Shown here: piece after piece, positions 6,629 to 14,590 of the stretch
Position numbering within the stretch: position 1 is the first letter of the stretch
Layout: every line of letters begins with the position of its first letter
Origin: Alloprevotella tannerae
GTDB lineage: Bacteria > Bacteroidota > Bacteroidia > Bacteroidales > Bacteroidaceae
Assembly (NCBI GenBank): GCA_015259305.1
Contig: JABZGO010000006.1
Location: forward strand, 1 to 23,353
Reading direction: 5' to 3'
Length of the DNA: 23,353 nt
Translations under genes and position numbers: made by a program
The notes under the pieces: model-generated
The model's database searches: none
Told to the model about the DNA's origin: nothing
The model's input: the letters and a program-made list of their open reading frames with translations, nothing else

Positions 6629-8506
6629 TTATTTCACGTTAATTTTACGAGTAATCACATGCTTACCGCGGGTAACTTTTACAATATAGTTGCCACTGCA
6701 GAGTGGGAGAGCAGGGTCTACAATCTGTCCGGAAGCCGTGTATATTGAAAGGTGATCGTAGGCGCCGGTTACGCAAACTTTACCATCGGTAACAGTAATG
6801 TTAACAGCTGCGGGCGCTTCTGCTTGAGTAATGCCACTAGCTACGGGGTAAGTTGCTACACGTGAGTCGAAAATCATCTTATCAGATGCGGGCGATGTAA
6901 CGTTGGGGCGGCGTCCAATGGTGGCAAGTACCTTAAAGTTGTTGATATTGCCCGAGCGAACATCGCCTATCTCTACATCGTAGGTCCGGCTAAACTTTCC
7001 GTCTATAAATTGCAAGGGTGTTCCGTTGGTAGAATTGATGGTCTTTACGAAGAGGTTGTTGTAATAGTAGGGATCTGATGGAGCTTGAGTTTGCTTTACT
7101 GCTAAGACGGAGTCTTCGAGCAGCGTGAGCGTCAAGACAACATCGTCGAAGTCGAGCTTTTCGAGTTCAGTTACATCTACCTTTGCTTTAAGTTTTTTCG
7201 GATCGTCAGTTGGCGTAAGGCTAAGATCGAAGTTGTAGAAAGAATAGGTGTTTGCTTCCAAATCTTCTAAGCGTGCTTTTGAATTGCCTAAGCAGGAGTA
7301 AGTAGCGGTAGCATCATCGAAGGGAATTCTATTAAGGGATAAACGCGGTACGGGCGTCTTGCCGGCAGACATATTATTATAAGAGTTTGCGCGGAGTATT
7401 TCAGATTCTGCTGTGCTTATATTGTCGTCTACGTGCAGTTCGCAAACATTAAACTTGAGGTCACTTCCTTCGAAAAACTCTTTTACGTCGTCTATTTCTT
7501 CATCTACGCGCGAAGTGAAAGGTGCCCATTGTGCTACCCAGCGCTCAAAAAGGTGTTGACGCTTTGGCATATTTCGCTTGCCGTAATAAACAAAGCTGCA
7601 AGTGTTACTAGTTGCATCTTCTTTGTTGATGTCGTTAACCTTGGACAAGGAAACTTCCATCTTTCCGCTCTTTATGATAGGCGCGTCTATTTTGAGTGTG
7701 TCCATATACCCTTTCTTAATGTTCAAGGCAACTTGCTTCGTCACCGGGCTCTCTGTGACTCCACCTATCTTGCAGGTTACAGAAGTGACGTCCTTCGTGC
7801 TAAGATTATGCACGATGGCATAGGCTTTTGCGTTCTTTTCGCGGGCTACGTAGGGAAGTTCGGGCGTTAGGCTTCGCACAATGAGGTTTGTAGATTTATC
7901 CTGCCCATTTGGCAGTACGGCTACTTCTATTGCCCAATTGCTCATACTGGAATAACCGGCGCAGTTTTGGAGCTTGTTTTGGTAGATTAACCAGCATCCT
8001 TCCTCGTCGCGCAATTTGTGTGTGCCTATCCCGAGGATATACTCTCCGGGCTTTACCTCAACTTCGTAGCCAATGAGTACATTAGATGTGCCTATCGTGT
8101 AGGGCGTCGTGAGTTCTATGGGGTTATATCCAAATTGTAGTTCACAGTCTTGCTCGTAGAGTGATTGTAACGTTGTGGGGTCTTTAATGAAAATTTTTCC
8201 GGGACGCTTAGTTGTATTGTCTTCATAAGCTAAGCAGGGGTTAATTACGGAAATTTGACAGCCGCTTAGTCCCTGTTCCGGCTTGAGCATGATGCAGGGA
8301 GCAAATTGCCCCCCTACGCGGAAGCCTGTGCCGCTACTTGCTTCTACCTTTTGAATGTGTTCTGAATAGGTAAAACAAATCGTGTCGGTCGGATTTGTTT
8401 GTGCGTAGCCGGTTTGGCTTGTAACCAAACTTGCGCCCAAAAAGATAGCGCAAAGAGCTGTACTAACTACAGGTTTCTTTCGAAACGATAGGGTAAAGTT
8501 CTTCAT
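6629..8506 (-). CDS. Large exported protein with a cysteine-less Omp28-like domain and T9SS-type C-terminus
   Basis: This 625-residue protein has an extended signal peptide (cleavage near GYAQ, residue 36), an N-terminal beta-rich region to about residue 310, then an Omp28-like segment. There, HLFERWVAQWAPFTSRVDEE (319-338) lines up with the CGWC region of the neighbouring protein, but the two cysteines are replaced by Ala328 and Thr331. PVPRLSLNR downstream parallels GFPACKLDR of the neighbour. Residues from about 570 form a C-terminal sorting-like domain (LSIYTASGQIV ... GNYIVKVTRG, KINVK), as in proteins secreted by the type IX system. It is the first gene of a two-gene operon. Its role is unknown; it may be a structural or binding paralogue that works with the CGWC protein at the surface. 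The alignment was made by eye. Confidence 0.75.
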   Translation of the reverse strand: MKNFTLSFRKKPVVSTALCAIFLGASLVTSQTGYAQTNPTDTICFTYSEHIQKVEASSGTGFRVGGQFAPCIMLKPEQGLSGCQISVINPCLAYEDNTTKRPGKIFIKDPTTLQSLYEQDCELQFGYNPIELTTPYTIGTSNVLIGYEVEVKPGEYILGIGTHKLRDEEGCWLIYQNKLQNCAGYSSMSNWAIEVAVLPNGQDKSTNLIVRSLTPELPYVAREKNAKAYAIVHNLSTKDVTSVTCKIGGVTESPVTKQVALNIKKGYMDTLKIDAPIIKSGKMEVSLSKVNDINKEDATSNTCSFVYYGKRNMPKRQHLFERWVAQWAPFTSRVDEEIDDVKEFFEGSDLKFNVCELHVDDNISTAESEILRANSYNNMSAGKTPVPRLSLNRIPFDDATATYSCLGNSKARLEDLEANTYSFYNFDLSLTPTDDPKKLKAKVDVTELEKLDFDDVVLTLTLLEDSVLAVKQTQAPSDPYYYNNLFVKTINSTNGTPLQFIDGKFSRTYDVEIGDVRSGNINNFKVLATIGRRPNVTSPASDKMIFDSRVATYPVASGITQAEAPAAVNITVTDGKVCVTGAYDHLSIYTASGQIVDPALPLCSGNYIVKVTRGKHVITRKINVK

Positions 8507-8780
8507 AAGATTTAATCGTTTAAAAAATGGTCATTACATGATTATGATTCTAGAGCGAAGATAAATAAAATATTTTTTATCACGTGGTGTTTGACCAATT
8601 TATCGTGTAAATATTGATGTGATACGAAGTCTTTTGAAAGTTTATATCTATGCTGACTTTGTCCGGGTGACTTACAATCTTCTTCTTTTATTATGAGGTG
8701 GAATGATCGTCTTGTACGGGCTTTGTGAGAATTCGTCTTTCAAGGCATGATGTTTCATTGAAGCTCATTTTGGGGCGTAG
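8507..8780. other. Gene-free stretch upstream of the Omp28-type operon
   Basis: No convincing reading frame lies here. On the minus strand TATCTTCG (8556-8563) resembles a -7 element for the operon starting at 8506, but no TTTG stands at the right distance, so it is only a weak promoter candidate. Confidence 0.4.
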
Positions 8781-8826
8781 ATATAAAAAAGAAAAAGCAC
8801 ATCAAGATGAGCCCTGATGTGCTTTT
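8781..8826 (-). terminator. Rho-independent terminator of the lipoprotein/ilvE transcript
   Basis: AAAAGCACATCA (8793-8804) and TGATGTGCTTTT (8815-8826) pair perfectly over 12 bp with a 10-base loop. Read on the minus strand the stem is followed by a T-rich tail (8781-8792), so it terminates transcription coming from the lipoprotein gene 47 bp away. Confidence 0.85.
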
Positions 8827-8873
8827 AGGATATTTGTTAAGTAAGTTTGTCCGGAAGATGAATTGGGCGGTGA

Positions 8874-9734
8874 TCAGTTGATGGAAACAGAGCCTGAACC
8901 TATCATTTGTCCATCGCAGAAAAGATAGGCCGTGTAGGTTCCGCCATTAATAAATTCGCCTACCGGGACGAACATCGTCACGCGAGCTTCTTGGCCATCA
9001 TATTCGATGGTTTTAGCTGCTGAGTATTCTACACTTCGATTTTCATATGAAAAGCTACCCGAGATGTTGACGACTGTTTGGTTGGGCTTCATCAATCGCA
9101 GATAGATGACTTTGTTGCCCGTTTGCGCCGTAACATTACGTGCAATTGAGAAAGAAACGCTGAAACTCTTTACATCCTTTGATTTGTGTGTAGACTTTCC
9201 ATTCTTTTTCATCGGGGTAACAGATATGCCGGAAGCGTTGAGGCGTGCGGCTATCTGTACCGTTGCATTTAGACTTGCGTTTTGCGCACTAAGTCCGGAG
9301 TTCTCCTCTCGTGTACGTCGTGCATCAGCTCTGGCTGCATCACGCTCATTGGTCAGCGTATGATTTGCGCGAGCTAAAGAGTCGACTTGGCGAATGTAAT
9401 CGCGCAAGACTGCGCGTACTGTAGCTAATTCGCGCTTGAGTCGTAATATCTCTGACGCATCTTTAGCCTTAGTTTGCCTAAGTTCCTGCAAGAGGCCTTC
9501 TGCACGCTTTTGCTCCGCGTCTAAGCGAGCGATAAGCGCATCGTCTTTGACGGCTTTCTTCATTTCGCCATATTGCTGTGCAAAGTCGGCATATTGATTT
9601 TCCATCTCCCGTCTGTCCAATTCAGCTAATTGGCGCAACTCAGAGAGTTCTTTATCTTTATCCGTCTTGTGTCCGCAAGATGTTATGCCGATCAAAAGAA
9701 TGAATGAGACAATAAATAAGCGTGTCAGTTTCAT
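8874..9734 (-). CDS. Coiled-coil lipoprotein of unknown function
   Basis: The 286-residue product has a lipoprotein signal with lipobox ITSC (lipidated Cys20). Residues 25-155 are almost entirely charged heptad-like helix (ELSELRQLAELDRREMENQY and onward, then a DAARADARRTREENSGLSAQ region), predicting a long coiled coil. After a lysine-rich linker (PMKKNGKSTHKSKD) the last 105 residues look like a compact beta-sandwich ending QMIGSGSVSIN. The layout suggests a periplasmic spacer with a C-terminal binding or assembly domain. No catalytic motif is visible and no named family was recognised. It lies 37 bp after ilvE on the same strand and ends at a strong terminator, so it is probably the second gene of that transcript. 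The link to amino acid metabolism is positional only. Confidence 0.75.
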   Translation of the reverse strand: MKLTRLFIVSFILLIGITSCGHKTDKDKELSELRQLAELDRREMENQYADFAQQYGEMKKAVKDDALIARLDAEQKRAEGLLQELRQTKAKDASEILRLKRELATVRAVLRDYIRQVDSLARANHTLTNERDAARADARRTREENSGLSAQNASLNATVQIAARLNASGISVTPMKKNGKSTHKSKDVKSFSVSFSIARNVTAQTGNKVIYLRLMKPNQTVVNISGSFSYENRSVEYSAAKTIEYDGQEARVTMFVPVGEFINGGTYTAYLFCDGQMIGSGSVSIN

Positions 9735-9771
9735 ATTAAAAATCGATTGGTTTGAAATAACGCGACCGTTC

Positions 9772-10794
9772 TTACTCTATAATCGTTGTCCAGCCGTGTT
9801 TGTCTTCCTCAATACCATATTGAATGTTACGCAATGTCTGGTAGAGGCGCGTGGAGATCGGGCCTGGTTTGCCGTCTTTAGCAATCTTGTATTCGTGATT
9901 GTTTTCTATATCAACGATTCTGTTGATCGGGCTGATCACAGCTTCTGTTCCGCAAGCTCCTCCTTCCTCAAAGGTTGCTAGTTCTCCTTCTTCCACCGGG
10001 CGCACTTCGACATTGTAGCCCAGATCTTTAGCAATTTGCTGTAGACTCTTGTTGGTGATAGAAGGAAGAATAGAGGGAGACTTCGGCGTAATATAAGTGT
10101 TGTTTTTGATACCAAAGAAGTTGGCAGCACCACATTCGTCGATATATTTCTTTTCTTTAGCGTCTAAGTAGAACTCGCCTGCAAATCCTGCCTCGTGGGC
10201 AATTTGATTTGCCTTCAAGCTAGCAGCATAGTTGCCGGCTACTTTGTAGCAACCCGTGCCGAGCGGAGCTGCACGATCGTGACTGCGAATGATAACGTAG
10301 TCGCTTGCTGAAAAACCTCCTTTGAAGTAAGGGCCTACGGGTGTAACGAACATTACACACAAGAAATCTTTAGCAGGCTTTACACCAACCTCAGGTGTGA
10401 TACCGATAAAGAGTGGGCGAATGTAAAGGGCTGCGCCACTCTCATAAGGCGGGATGAAGCGTTCGTTAAGTTTGATAACCTTTTTAACCATTTCGCAGAA
10501 TTGATCTGTCGGTAGTTCCGGCATTACCAAGCCGCGGCAAGTAAATTGCAGGCGTGCTGCGTTCTCTTCCATACGGAATACACGTACTTTGCCATCCGGG
10601 CAGCGGAAGGCCTTCAATCCTTCAAATGCCTCTTGTCCATAGTGCAGACATTCTGCAGCCATGTGCAAGTTGATAGTTGTGTCAGAGGTGATTTCCATTT
10701 CACCCCATTTGCCGTTGTGATAATAACGACGCACGTTGTAGTCGGTCGGCATATAACCGAAACCGAGCTTTGACCATTCAATGTTGTTTTCCAT
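9772..10794 (-). CDS. ilvE: Branched-chain amino acid aminotransferase
   Basis: This 340-residue class IV PLP aminotransferase interconverts leucine, isoleucine and valine with their 2-oxo acids, using glutamate/2-oxoglutarate, in the cytoplasm. Diagnostic blocks are HYGQEAFEGLKAFR (51-64), ALYIRPLFIG (122-131), the PLP-lysine segment GTGCYKVAGNYAASL with Lys184, YIDECGAANFFGI with the cofactor-binding glutamate near 220, and GTEAVISPI near the end. This pattern and the length match the BCAT group with an N-terminal YMPTDYNV segment, closer to the eukaryotic-like type II than to E. coli IlvE. A weak promoter match lies upstream at 10829-10860. A coiled-coil lipoprotein gene follows after 37 bp. 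No other branched-chain biosynthesis gene is in the window. Confidence 0.95.
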   Translation of the reverse strand: MENNIEWSKLGFGYMPTDYNVRRYYHNGKWGEMEITSDTTINLHMAAECLHYGQEAFEGLKAFRCPDGKVRVFRMEENAARLQFTCRGLVMPELPTDQFCEMVKKVIKLNERFIPPYESGAALYIRPLFIGITPEVGVKPAKDFLCVMFVTPVGPYFKGGFSASDYVIIRSHDRAAPLGTGCYKVAGNYAASLKANQIAHEAGFAGEFYLDAKEKKYIDECGAANFFGIKNNTYITPKSPSILPSITNKSLQQIAKDLGYNVEVRPVEEGELATFEEGGACGTEAVISPINRIVDIENNHEYKIAKDGKPGPISTRLYQTLRNIQYGIEEDKHGWTTIIE

Positions 10795-10828
10795 AATAAT
10801 TAATGTGTGGAGTACAAGTATTTGTCTG

Positions 10829-10860
10829 CGAAAATACAGTTATTTACTCAAAACACGAAA
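10829..10860 (-). promoter_or_regulatory. Weak promoter candidate for ilvE
   Basis: On the minus strand TTTC (10857-10860) and TATTTTCG (10829-10836) are separated by 20 bp. Each differs by one base from the Bacteroidetes elements TTTG and TAnnTTTG. The inferred start would be about 30 bp before the ilvE ATG. Confidence 0.35.
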
Positions 10861-11259
10861 TAAAATTGCAAGTATTTTTTTGTGAGTGCTTTTTAATCAG
10901 CTATCTTTTATCTAACATTATGCACTATTTATTGCTGTCTGCTACCAGCCTACACCATATATAATGTGTAGATGGGTAATCATTTATTGGTGCAACCACA
11001 TCAGAGCGCGTAGTCCTAAGTGAGAATAAAAAGAAACGGCTTAATTTTCGACATTATTTGTGCAGGAAGGATAAGAATAGCATATTGCCGGTCAAATGAA
11101 AGATATGCGCGCTTGTTTGCATTAATTTTCTTTTTGATCGCTTCCATAAAGATAGAAAAGGGCGCTTATTGAAAGGGGAGGATATGGCGTAGTTTGTGTT
11201 TCTGGTAGCTTGATCTTTTTACGCTAATTTCGTTTGCAGGCTTTTTTTTGTGGGATTAT
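10861..11259. other. Divergent intergenic region between ilvE and exbB
   Basis: No credible gene is seen. CTACAC and GTGTAG (around 10950-10971) could form a small 6-bp hairpin, and the rest is A/T-rich without clear repeats. No riboswitch was recognised. Confidence 0.4.
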
Positions 11260-11291
11260 TTTTCTCTGTTTGGTTTTAATTTCTACCTTTG
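11260..11291 (+). promoter_or_regulatory. Predicted promoter of the TonB-system operon
   Basis: TACCTTTG (11284-11291) fully matches TAnnTTTG. Exactly 20 bp upstream stands TTTT (11260-11263), one base off TTTG. The start would be near 11298, giving a leader of about 100 nt. That leader begins with a small GC hairpin (CCCG 11304-11307 with CGGG 11313-11316) followed by five T (11318-11322), which could act as a weak attenuator. Confidence 0.5.
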
Positions 11292-11395
11292 CCCTTGATA
11301 CTTCCCGTATTTCGGGGTTTTTATAGGCTCTATATCTGAACAAATAATTGATAATCAAATAAATTAAAACCACAATTTAACTAAAAAACAAAACA

Positions 11396-12265
11396 ATGGC
11401 AACTACAAATGCTAATGCACCCAAGAGTGCGCCTAAAGCTCAGGCTCAGTCCAAAGGCTTCACCGGTATTAAATCCGGCTTTGCAGTAATCATTTGCTGC
11501 GCAGTTATAGCAGTTTGCATCTACCTCTTTGGCTTTGGTGCAATTTCTAACTTCAAGGGAACTGAAGGCGAAACAGCTTCTTTCTCTTTCTTGGCGTCAG
11601 CTTCTTACGAGCCCGCTAACTTGATGGGTACAGTTTACAAAGGTGGTTTCATCGTTCCTATTATCTGGACCTTGTTCTTCACTGTGTTGGCTTTAGCTAT
11701 TGAGCGTTTCTTCGCGCTTCGTTCTGCTTATGGTCGCTCAAACTTGACGAAGTTTGTTGCTGAGATCAAAAAGGCATTGCGCGATAAAGACCTCGCTAAG
11801 GCTCAACAACTTTGCGACGCTCAACGCGGTTCTGTTGCTAACGTAGTAGGTGCAGCGCTTGCTTCTTACAAAGAAATGGATGCAAACACAGAATATACGA
11901 AAGAACAGAAAGTACTCAACATTCAGAAGTCTCTTGAAGAAGCTACTGCACTTGAAATGCCTATGCTTCAAGAGAACTTGCCAATTGTTGGTACTATCGT
12001 AACGCTCGGTACGTTGATGGGTCTTTTGGGTACGGTGCTTGGTATGATCCGTTCATTCTCTGCAATGGGTGCTGAAGGTGGCGCAGACTCTTCTGCTCTT
12101 TCTACCGGTATCTCTGAGGCACTTGTAAATACGGCTTCTGGTATTGCAACCGGTGCTGTTGCAGTTATTTCATACAACTATTACACGAATAAGATCGACC
12201 GCCTCACTTTCGCTCTTGACGAAGTAGGCTTCTCTATTGTTCAAACTTTCAACGCTACGCACTAA
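11396..12265 (+). CDS. exbB: ExbB/TolQ/MotA family proton channel subunit
   Basis: The 289-residue inner-membrane protein forms, with ExbD, the proton-driven motor that energises TonB. It has an alanine- and lysine-rich cytoplasmic N-terminus, a first membrane segment (FAVIICCAVIAVCIYLFGFG, about 29-48), a second (FIVPIIWTLFFTVLALAI, about 85-102), a long cytoplasmic domain, and the conserved channel helices LPIVGTIVTLGTLMGLLGTV (starting near 195) and EALVNTASGIATGAVAVIS (about 242-260). The GLLGTVLGMI block is the family signature. The first membrane helix and longer N-terminus are usual in Bacteroidetes members. It is the first gene of exbB-exbD-exbD-tonB. The 85-bp gap to exbD contains a small hairpin (AAGGAT/ATCCTT, 12298-12315) that might help keep ExbB in excess over ExbD. 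Confidence 0.95.
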   Translation: MATTNANAPKSAPKAQAQSKGFTGIKSGFAVIICCAVIAVCIYLFGFGAISNFKGTEGETASFSFLASASYEPANLMGTVYKGGFIVPIIWTLFFTVLALAIERFFALRSAYGRSNLTKFVAEIKKALRDKDLAKAQQLCDAQRGSVANVVGAALASYKEMDANTEYTKEQKVLNIQKSLEEATALEMPMLQENLPIVGTIVTLGTLMGLLGTVLGMIRSFSAMGAEGGADSSALSTGISEALVNTASGIATGAVAVISYNYYTNKIDRLTFALDEVGFSIVQTFNATH

Positions 12266-12350
12266 AACATAAAGAGAACGATTAGATTTTTAGGCATAAG
12301 GATCTAGCTATCCTTTGCTACAATAATCTTTCGCTCAAAAAGGATTAAAC

Positions 12351-12968
12351 ATGGGACGATTTAAAATCAAAAAACAAGATACGTTCATAGACATGACGCC
12401 TATGAGCGATGTCATGGTCCTGCTGCTTACCTTCTTTATGCTTACTGCAACGTTTGTAAAGGAAGAACCCATTAAGGTTCAAACGCCAGGTTCAGTTTCG
12501 CAAATTAAGATTCCGGATAAGAACCTCTTGACCATCTTCGTCAATACTCAAGGCAAGGTCTATATGACTATGGACAACAAAAACACTTTGGCTGCATTGG
12601 CAGATCAGATGGTTGCTGACGGAAAGCTTCCTAAGCTCTCTGACGAAGAAAAGAAGGCGTTTGAGCAGGCTCCAACTTTCGGAACTCCTCTTAACATGAC
12701 AAAGAGTTGGTTGGATGCTCCGGAAGGAAAACGCAATGACTTGTTGCGAGATGCACAAGCAGGTATTCCTTGCGATAGCATTAATGACGAGTTAAAAGTC
12801 TGGGTTAAAGCGGCACGAACAGTTGCCGGAGAAGACATGTTGATCGCTGTTAAGGCAGATCAATCTACCTCCTACGCTGTAATTAAAAAAGTTATGGACT
12901 CCTTGCGGAGCATTGAAGAGAACCGTTACAACTTGATTACGGCGCTCAAAAATGCCAGCAAAGATTAA
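12351..12968 (+). CDS. exbD: Biopolymer transport protein ExbD/TolR (first copy)
   Basis: This 205-residue protein has a short cytoplasmic N-terminus, a single membrane helix with IDMTPMSDVMVLLLTFFML, and a periplasmic domain. Asp20 in TPMSD corresponds to the proton-carrying aspartate of ExbD (Asp25 in E. coli). At 205 residues it exceeds the E. coli protein (141). The extra length is a periplasmic insertion (about residues 80-150: DEEKKAFEQAPTFG ... DAPEGKRNDLLRDAQAGIPC) before the standard MLIAVKADQSTSYAVIKKVM end. It works with ExbB as the stator/rotor pair driving TonB. A second, different exbD follows 12 bp downstream, so the channel may contain a mixed ExbD pair. Confidence 0.93.
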   Translation: MGRFKIKKQDTFIDMTPMSDVMVLLLTFFMLTATFVKEEPIKVQTPGSVSQIKIPDKNLLTIFVNTQGKVYMTMDNKNTLAALADQMVADGKLPKLSDEEKKAFEQAPTFGTPLNMTKSWLDAPEGKRNDLLRDAQAGIPCDSINDELKVWVKAARTVAGEDMLIAVKADQSTSYAVIKKVMDSLRSIEENRYNLITALKNASKD

Positions 12969-12980
12969 ACGAAGTATGTT

Positions 12981-13598
12981 ATGGCAAGTTTAGGTGGTAG
13001 TAAACAAAAGAAAATGAATTCACGCGTCGACTTTACGCCGATGGTGGATATGATCATGTTGCTCGTAACGTTCTTTATGTTGTGTACAACGCTCCAAAAG
13101 CCGCAGACGATGCAGATCACGATGCCCTCCAACAAAGAGAACATCAATGATGTTAATCGCAGTCAGGTAGCAGCTTCTAAAGCGATCACAATAATGATTA
13201 CTGAGAATCGTACGCTATACTATTTCAAGGGTAAACCTACAGATGATAATCTGATTAAGACAACCTTTGGTAAAGATGGTATTCGCGCGGTCTTGATGGA
13301 AGCCAACTCAGCTGCTCAACAAGAGAAAGCAAAGTTGGATGCAAAGTACGCTACGATGCAATCTTCTAATGTACAACAAGCTGAAAAGAACAAAGCTTGG
13401 TACATGGAACAATTGAAAGAGATCAGAAATGGCGCTAACACGCCTGATGTGATCATTAAGCCTTCCGATAAGGCCACTTACAAAGACCTTATTGACGTCC
13501 TCGACGAGATGAACATCTGTAGCATCGGTAGATATGTGATTGACAAGTTTACACCTGCCGATCAAGCTAAGGTCGACAAGTTAAATGCAAAGAAATAA
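12981..13598 (+). CDS. exbD: Biopolymer transport protein ExbD/TolR (second copy)
   Basis: Also 205 residues, it has RVDFTPMVDMIMLLVTFFML with the proton-binding Asp23 in the single membrane helix. Its periplasmic part contains a charged, helical insertion (SAAQQEKAKLDAKYATMQSS region) before the conserved VIIKPSDKATYKDLIDVLDE segment. Apart from the membrane helix it shares little with the first copy, so the two are ancient paralogues rather than a recent duplication. Two adjacent exbD genes ahead of tonB is a common order in Bacteroidetes. It is followed by tonB after 23 bp in the same transcript. Confidence 0.93.
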   Translation: MASLGGSKQKKMNSRVDFTPMVDMIMLLVTFFMLCTTLQKPQTMQITMPSNKENINDVNRSQVAASKAITIMITENRTLYYFKGKPTDDNLIKTTFGKDGIRAVLMEANSAAQQEKAKLDAKYATMQSSNVQQAEKNKAWYMEQLKEIRNGANTPDVIIKPSDKATYKDLIDVLDEMNICSIGRYVIDKFTPADQAKVDKLNAKK

Positions 13599-13621
13599 CA
13601 AAACGATAAGTATAAGAAGCT

Positions 13622-14482
13622 ATGTCTAAAATCAATTTAGCATCCCAGCAATGGTGCGATTTGGTCTTTGAAGGACGCAACAAAGCCTATGGTGCTTATC
13701 GTCTGCGTGCAGGCCAAGGTAATCGTCAATTACGTTCTGTCATCCTGGTACTCGTAGGTATCGCAGTTGTGCTGATTGGTCTCGCATTGAAGTCTACCAT
13801 TGCAAATGCATTTGGTGGTAACGACGATGGTAGCCAAACTGAGACTCAATTCTCTCAGTTGCAGAAAGACAATAAGCCCAAAGATGAACCGAAAAAGCCG
13901 AAGGAAGAGCCGAAACCAGAGGAGAAGATTGAGCAAGTAAAAGTAAAAAATTCAATCTCTTTCACTGTGCCGAAGATCGTCGACGACGATAAAATCGACC
14001 ACACGAAGGAGTTGAAGACGCAGGAGACGCTGACGAAGAGTAACTTCGCCGTTTCTTCTCAAGATTTCTCTCAAGGTTCAAGCAGCGGTATCAATATCGA
14101 CGATATCAAGACGAACCAAACTGCAAGTAATCAAAACGTTCCTGCAGCACATCAGGAAGAGGAAGTAAAAGATAACGCTGAAGTACAGCAGCCCGCCAGC
14201 TTCCCTGGTGGTGATGCAGCTTTGCAAAGCTATATCTCTAAAAACCTCAAATATCCTGATGTCGCACTTGAGCAAGAACTTCAAGGTGTTGTTAAGGTAC
14301 GCTTTAAGATTAACAAGGACGGTTCAGTAGGTGAAGTGCAGGTCATCAAGAGTCTTTCTCGCGAATGTGACGCAGCCGCTGTAGCCGCAGTTAAGAAGCT
14401 TCCTCGCTTCATCCCTGCCAAGTCACAAGGCCATCCGATCCCCGTATGGTTTAAGTGGCCGATCCGCTTCCAGTTGCAGTAA
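13622..14482 (+). CDS. tonB: TonB family energy transducer
   Basis: The 286-residue protein carries the Bacteroidetes N-terminal signature LVFEGRNKAYGAYRLR (about 14-29), one membrane helix (40-57), a Lys/Pro/Glu-rich periplasmic stretch (NKPKDEPKKPKEEPKPEEK, 84-102), a long linker and a C-terminal TonB domain (from about 190). That domain has FPGGDAALQSYISKNLKYP, GVVKVRFKINKDGSV and PVWFKWPIRFQ. It spans the periplasm and transfers proton-motive energy from ExbB/ExbD to outer-membrane receptors, such as the frameshifted one in this window. It is last in the exbB-exbD-exbD-tonB operon, and a rho-independent terminator follows at 14537-14576. Confidence 0.95.
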   Translation: MSKINLASQQWCDLVFEGRNKAYGAYRLRAGQGNRQLRSVILVLVGIAVVLIGLALKSTIANAFGGNDDGSQTETQFSQLQKDNKPKDEPKKPKEEPKPEEKIEQVKVKNSISFTVPKIVDDDKIDHTKELKTQETLTKSNFAVSSQDFSQGSSSGINIDDIKTNQTASNQNVPAAHQEEEVKDNAEVQQPASFPGGDAALQSYISKNLKYPDVALEQELQGVVKVRFKINKDGSVGEVQVIKSLSRECDAAAVAAVKKLPRFIPAKSQGHPIPVWFKWPIRFQLQ

Positions 14483-14536
14483 TCCCGAAGAATACGTTAT
14501 GACTTCTGCGTCGTAATGTACAATCGAAATACTTAT

Positions 14537-14576
14537 AATGAGAGTTTCAGGCCAACTTGAGACTCTCATTCTTTTT
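14537..14576 (+). terminator. Rho-independent terminator after tonB
   Basis: AATGAGAGT (14537-14545) pairs with ACTCTCATT (14562-14570). The stem is extended inward by TCA/TGA past one mismatch, with a short loop, and is followed by CTTTTTAATT. It lies between tonB and the PstS-like gene, so that gene is read either by read-through or from its own start. Confidence 0.8.
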
Positions 14577-14590
14577 AATTCTTAAGCCCT

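Noticed and set aside
10950..10971. Hairpin CTACAC/GTGTAG as a riboswitch or terminator
   Set aside because: The stem is short, has no T run and is far from both genes; probably chance in A/T-rich DNA.
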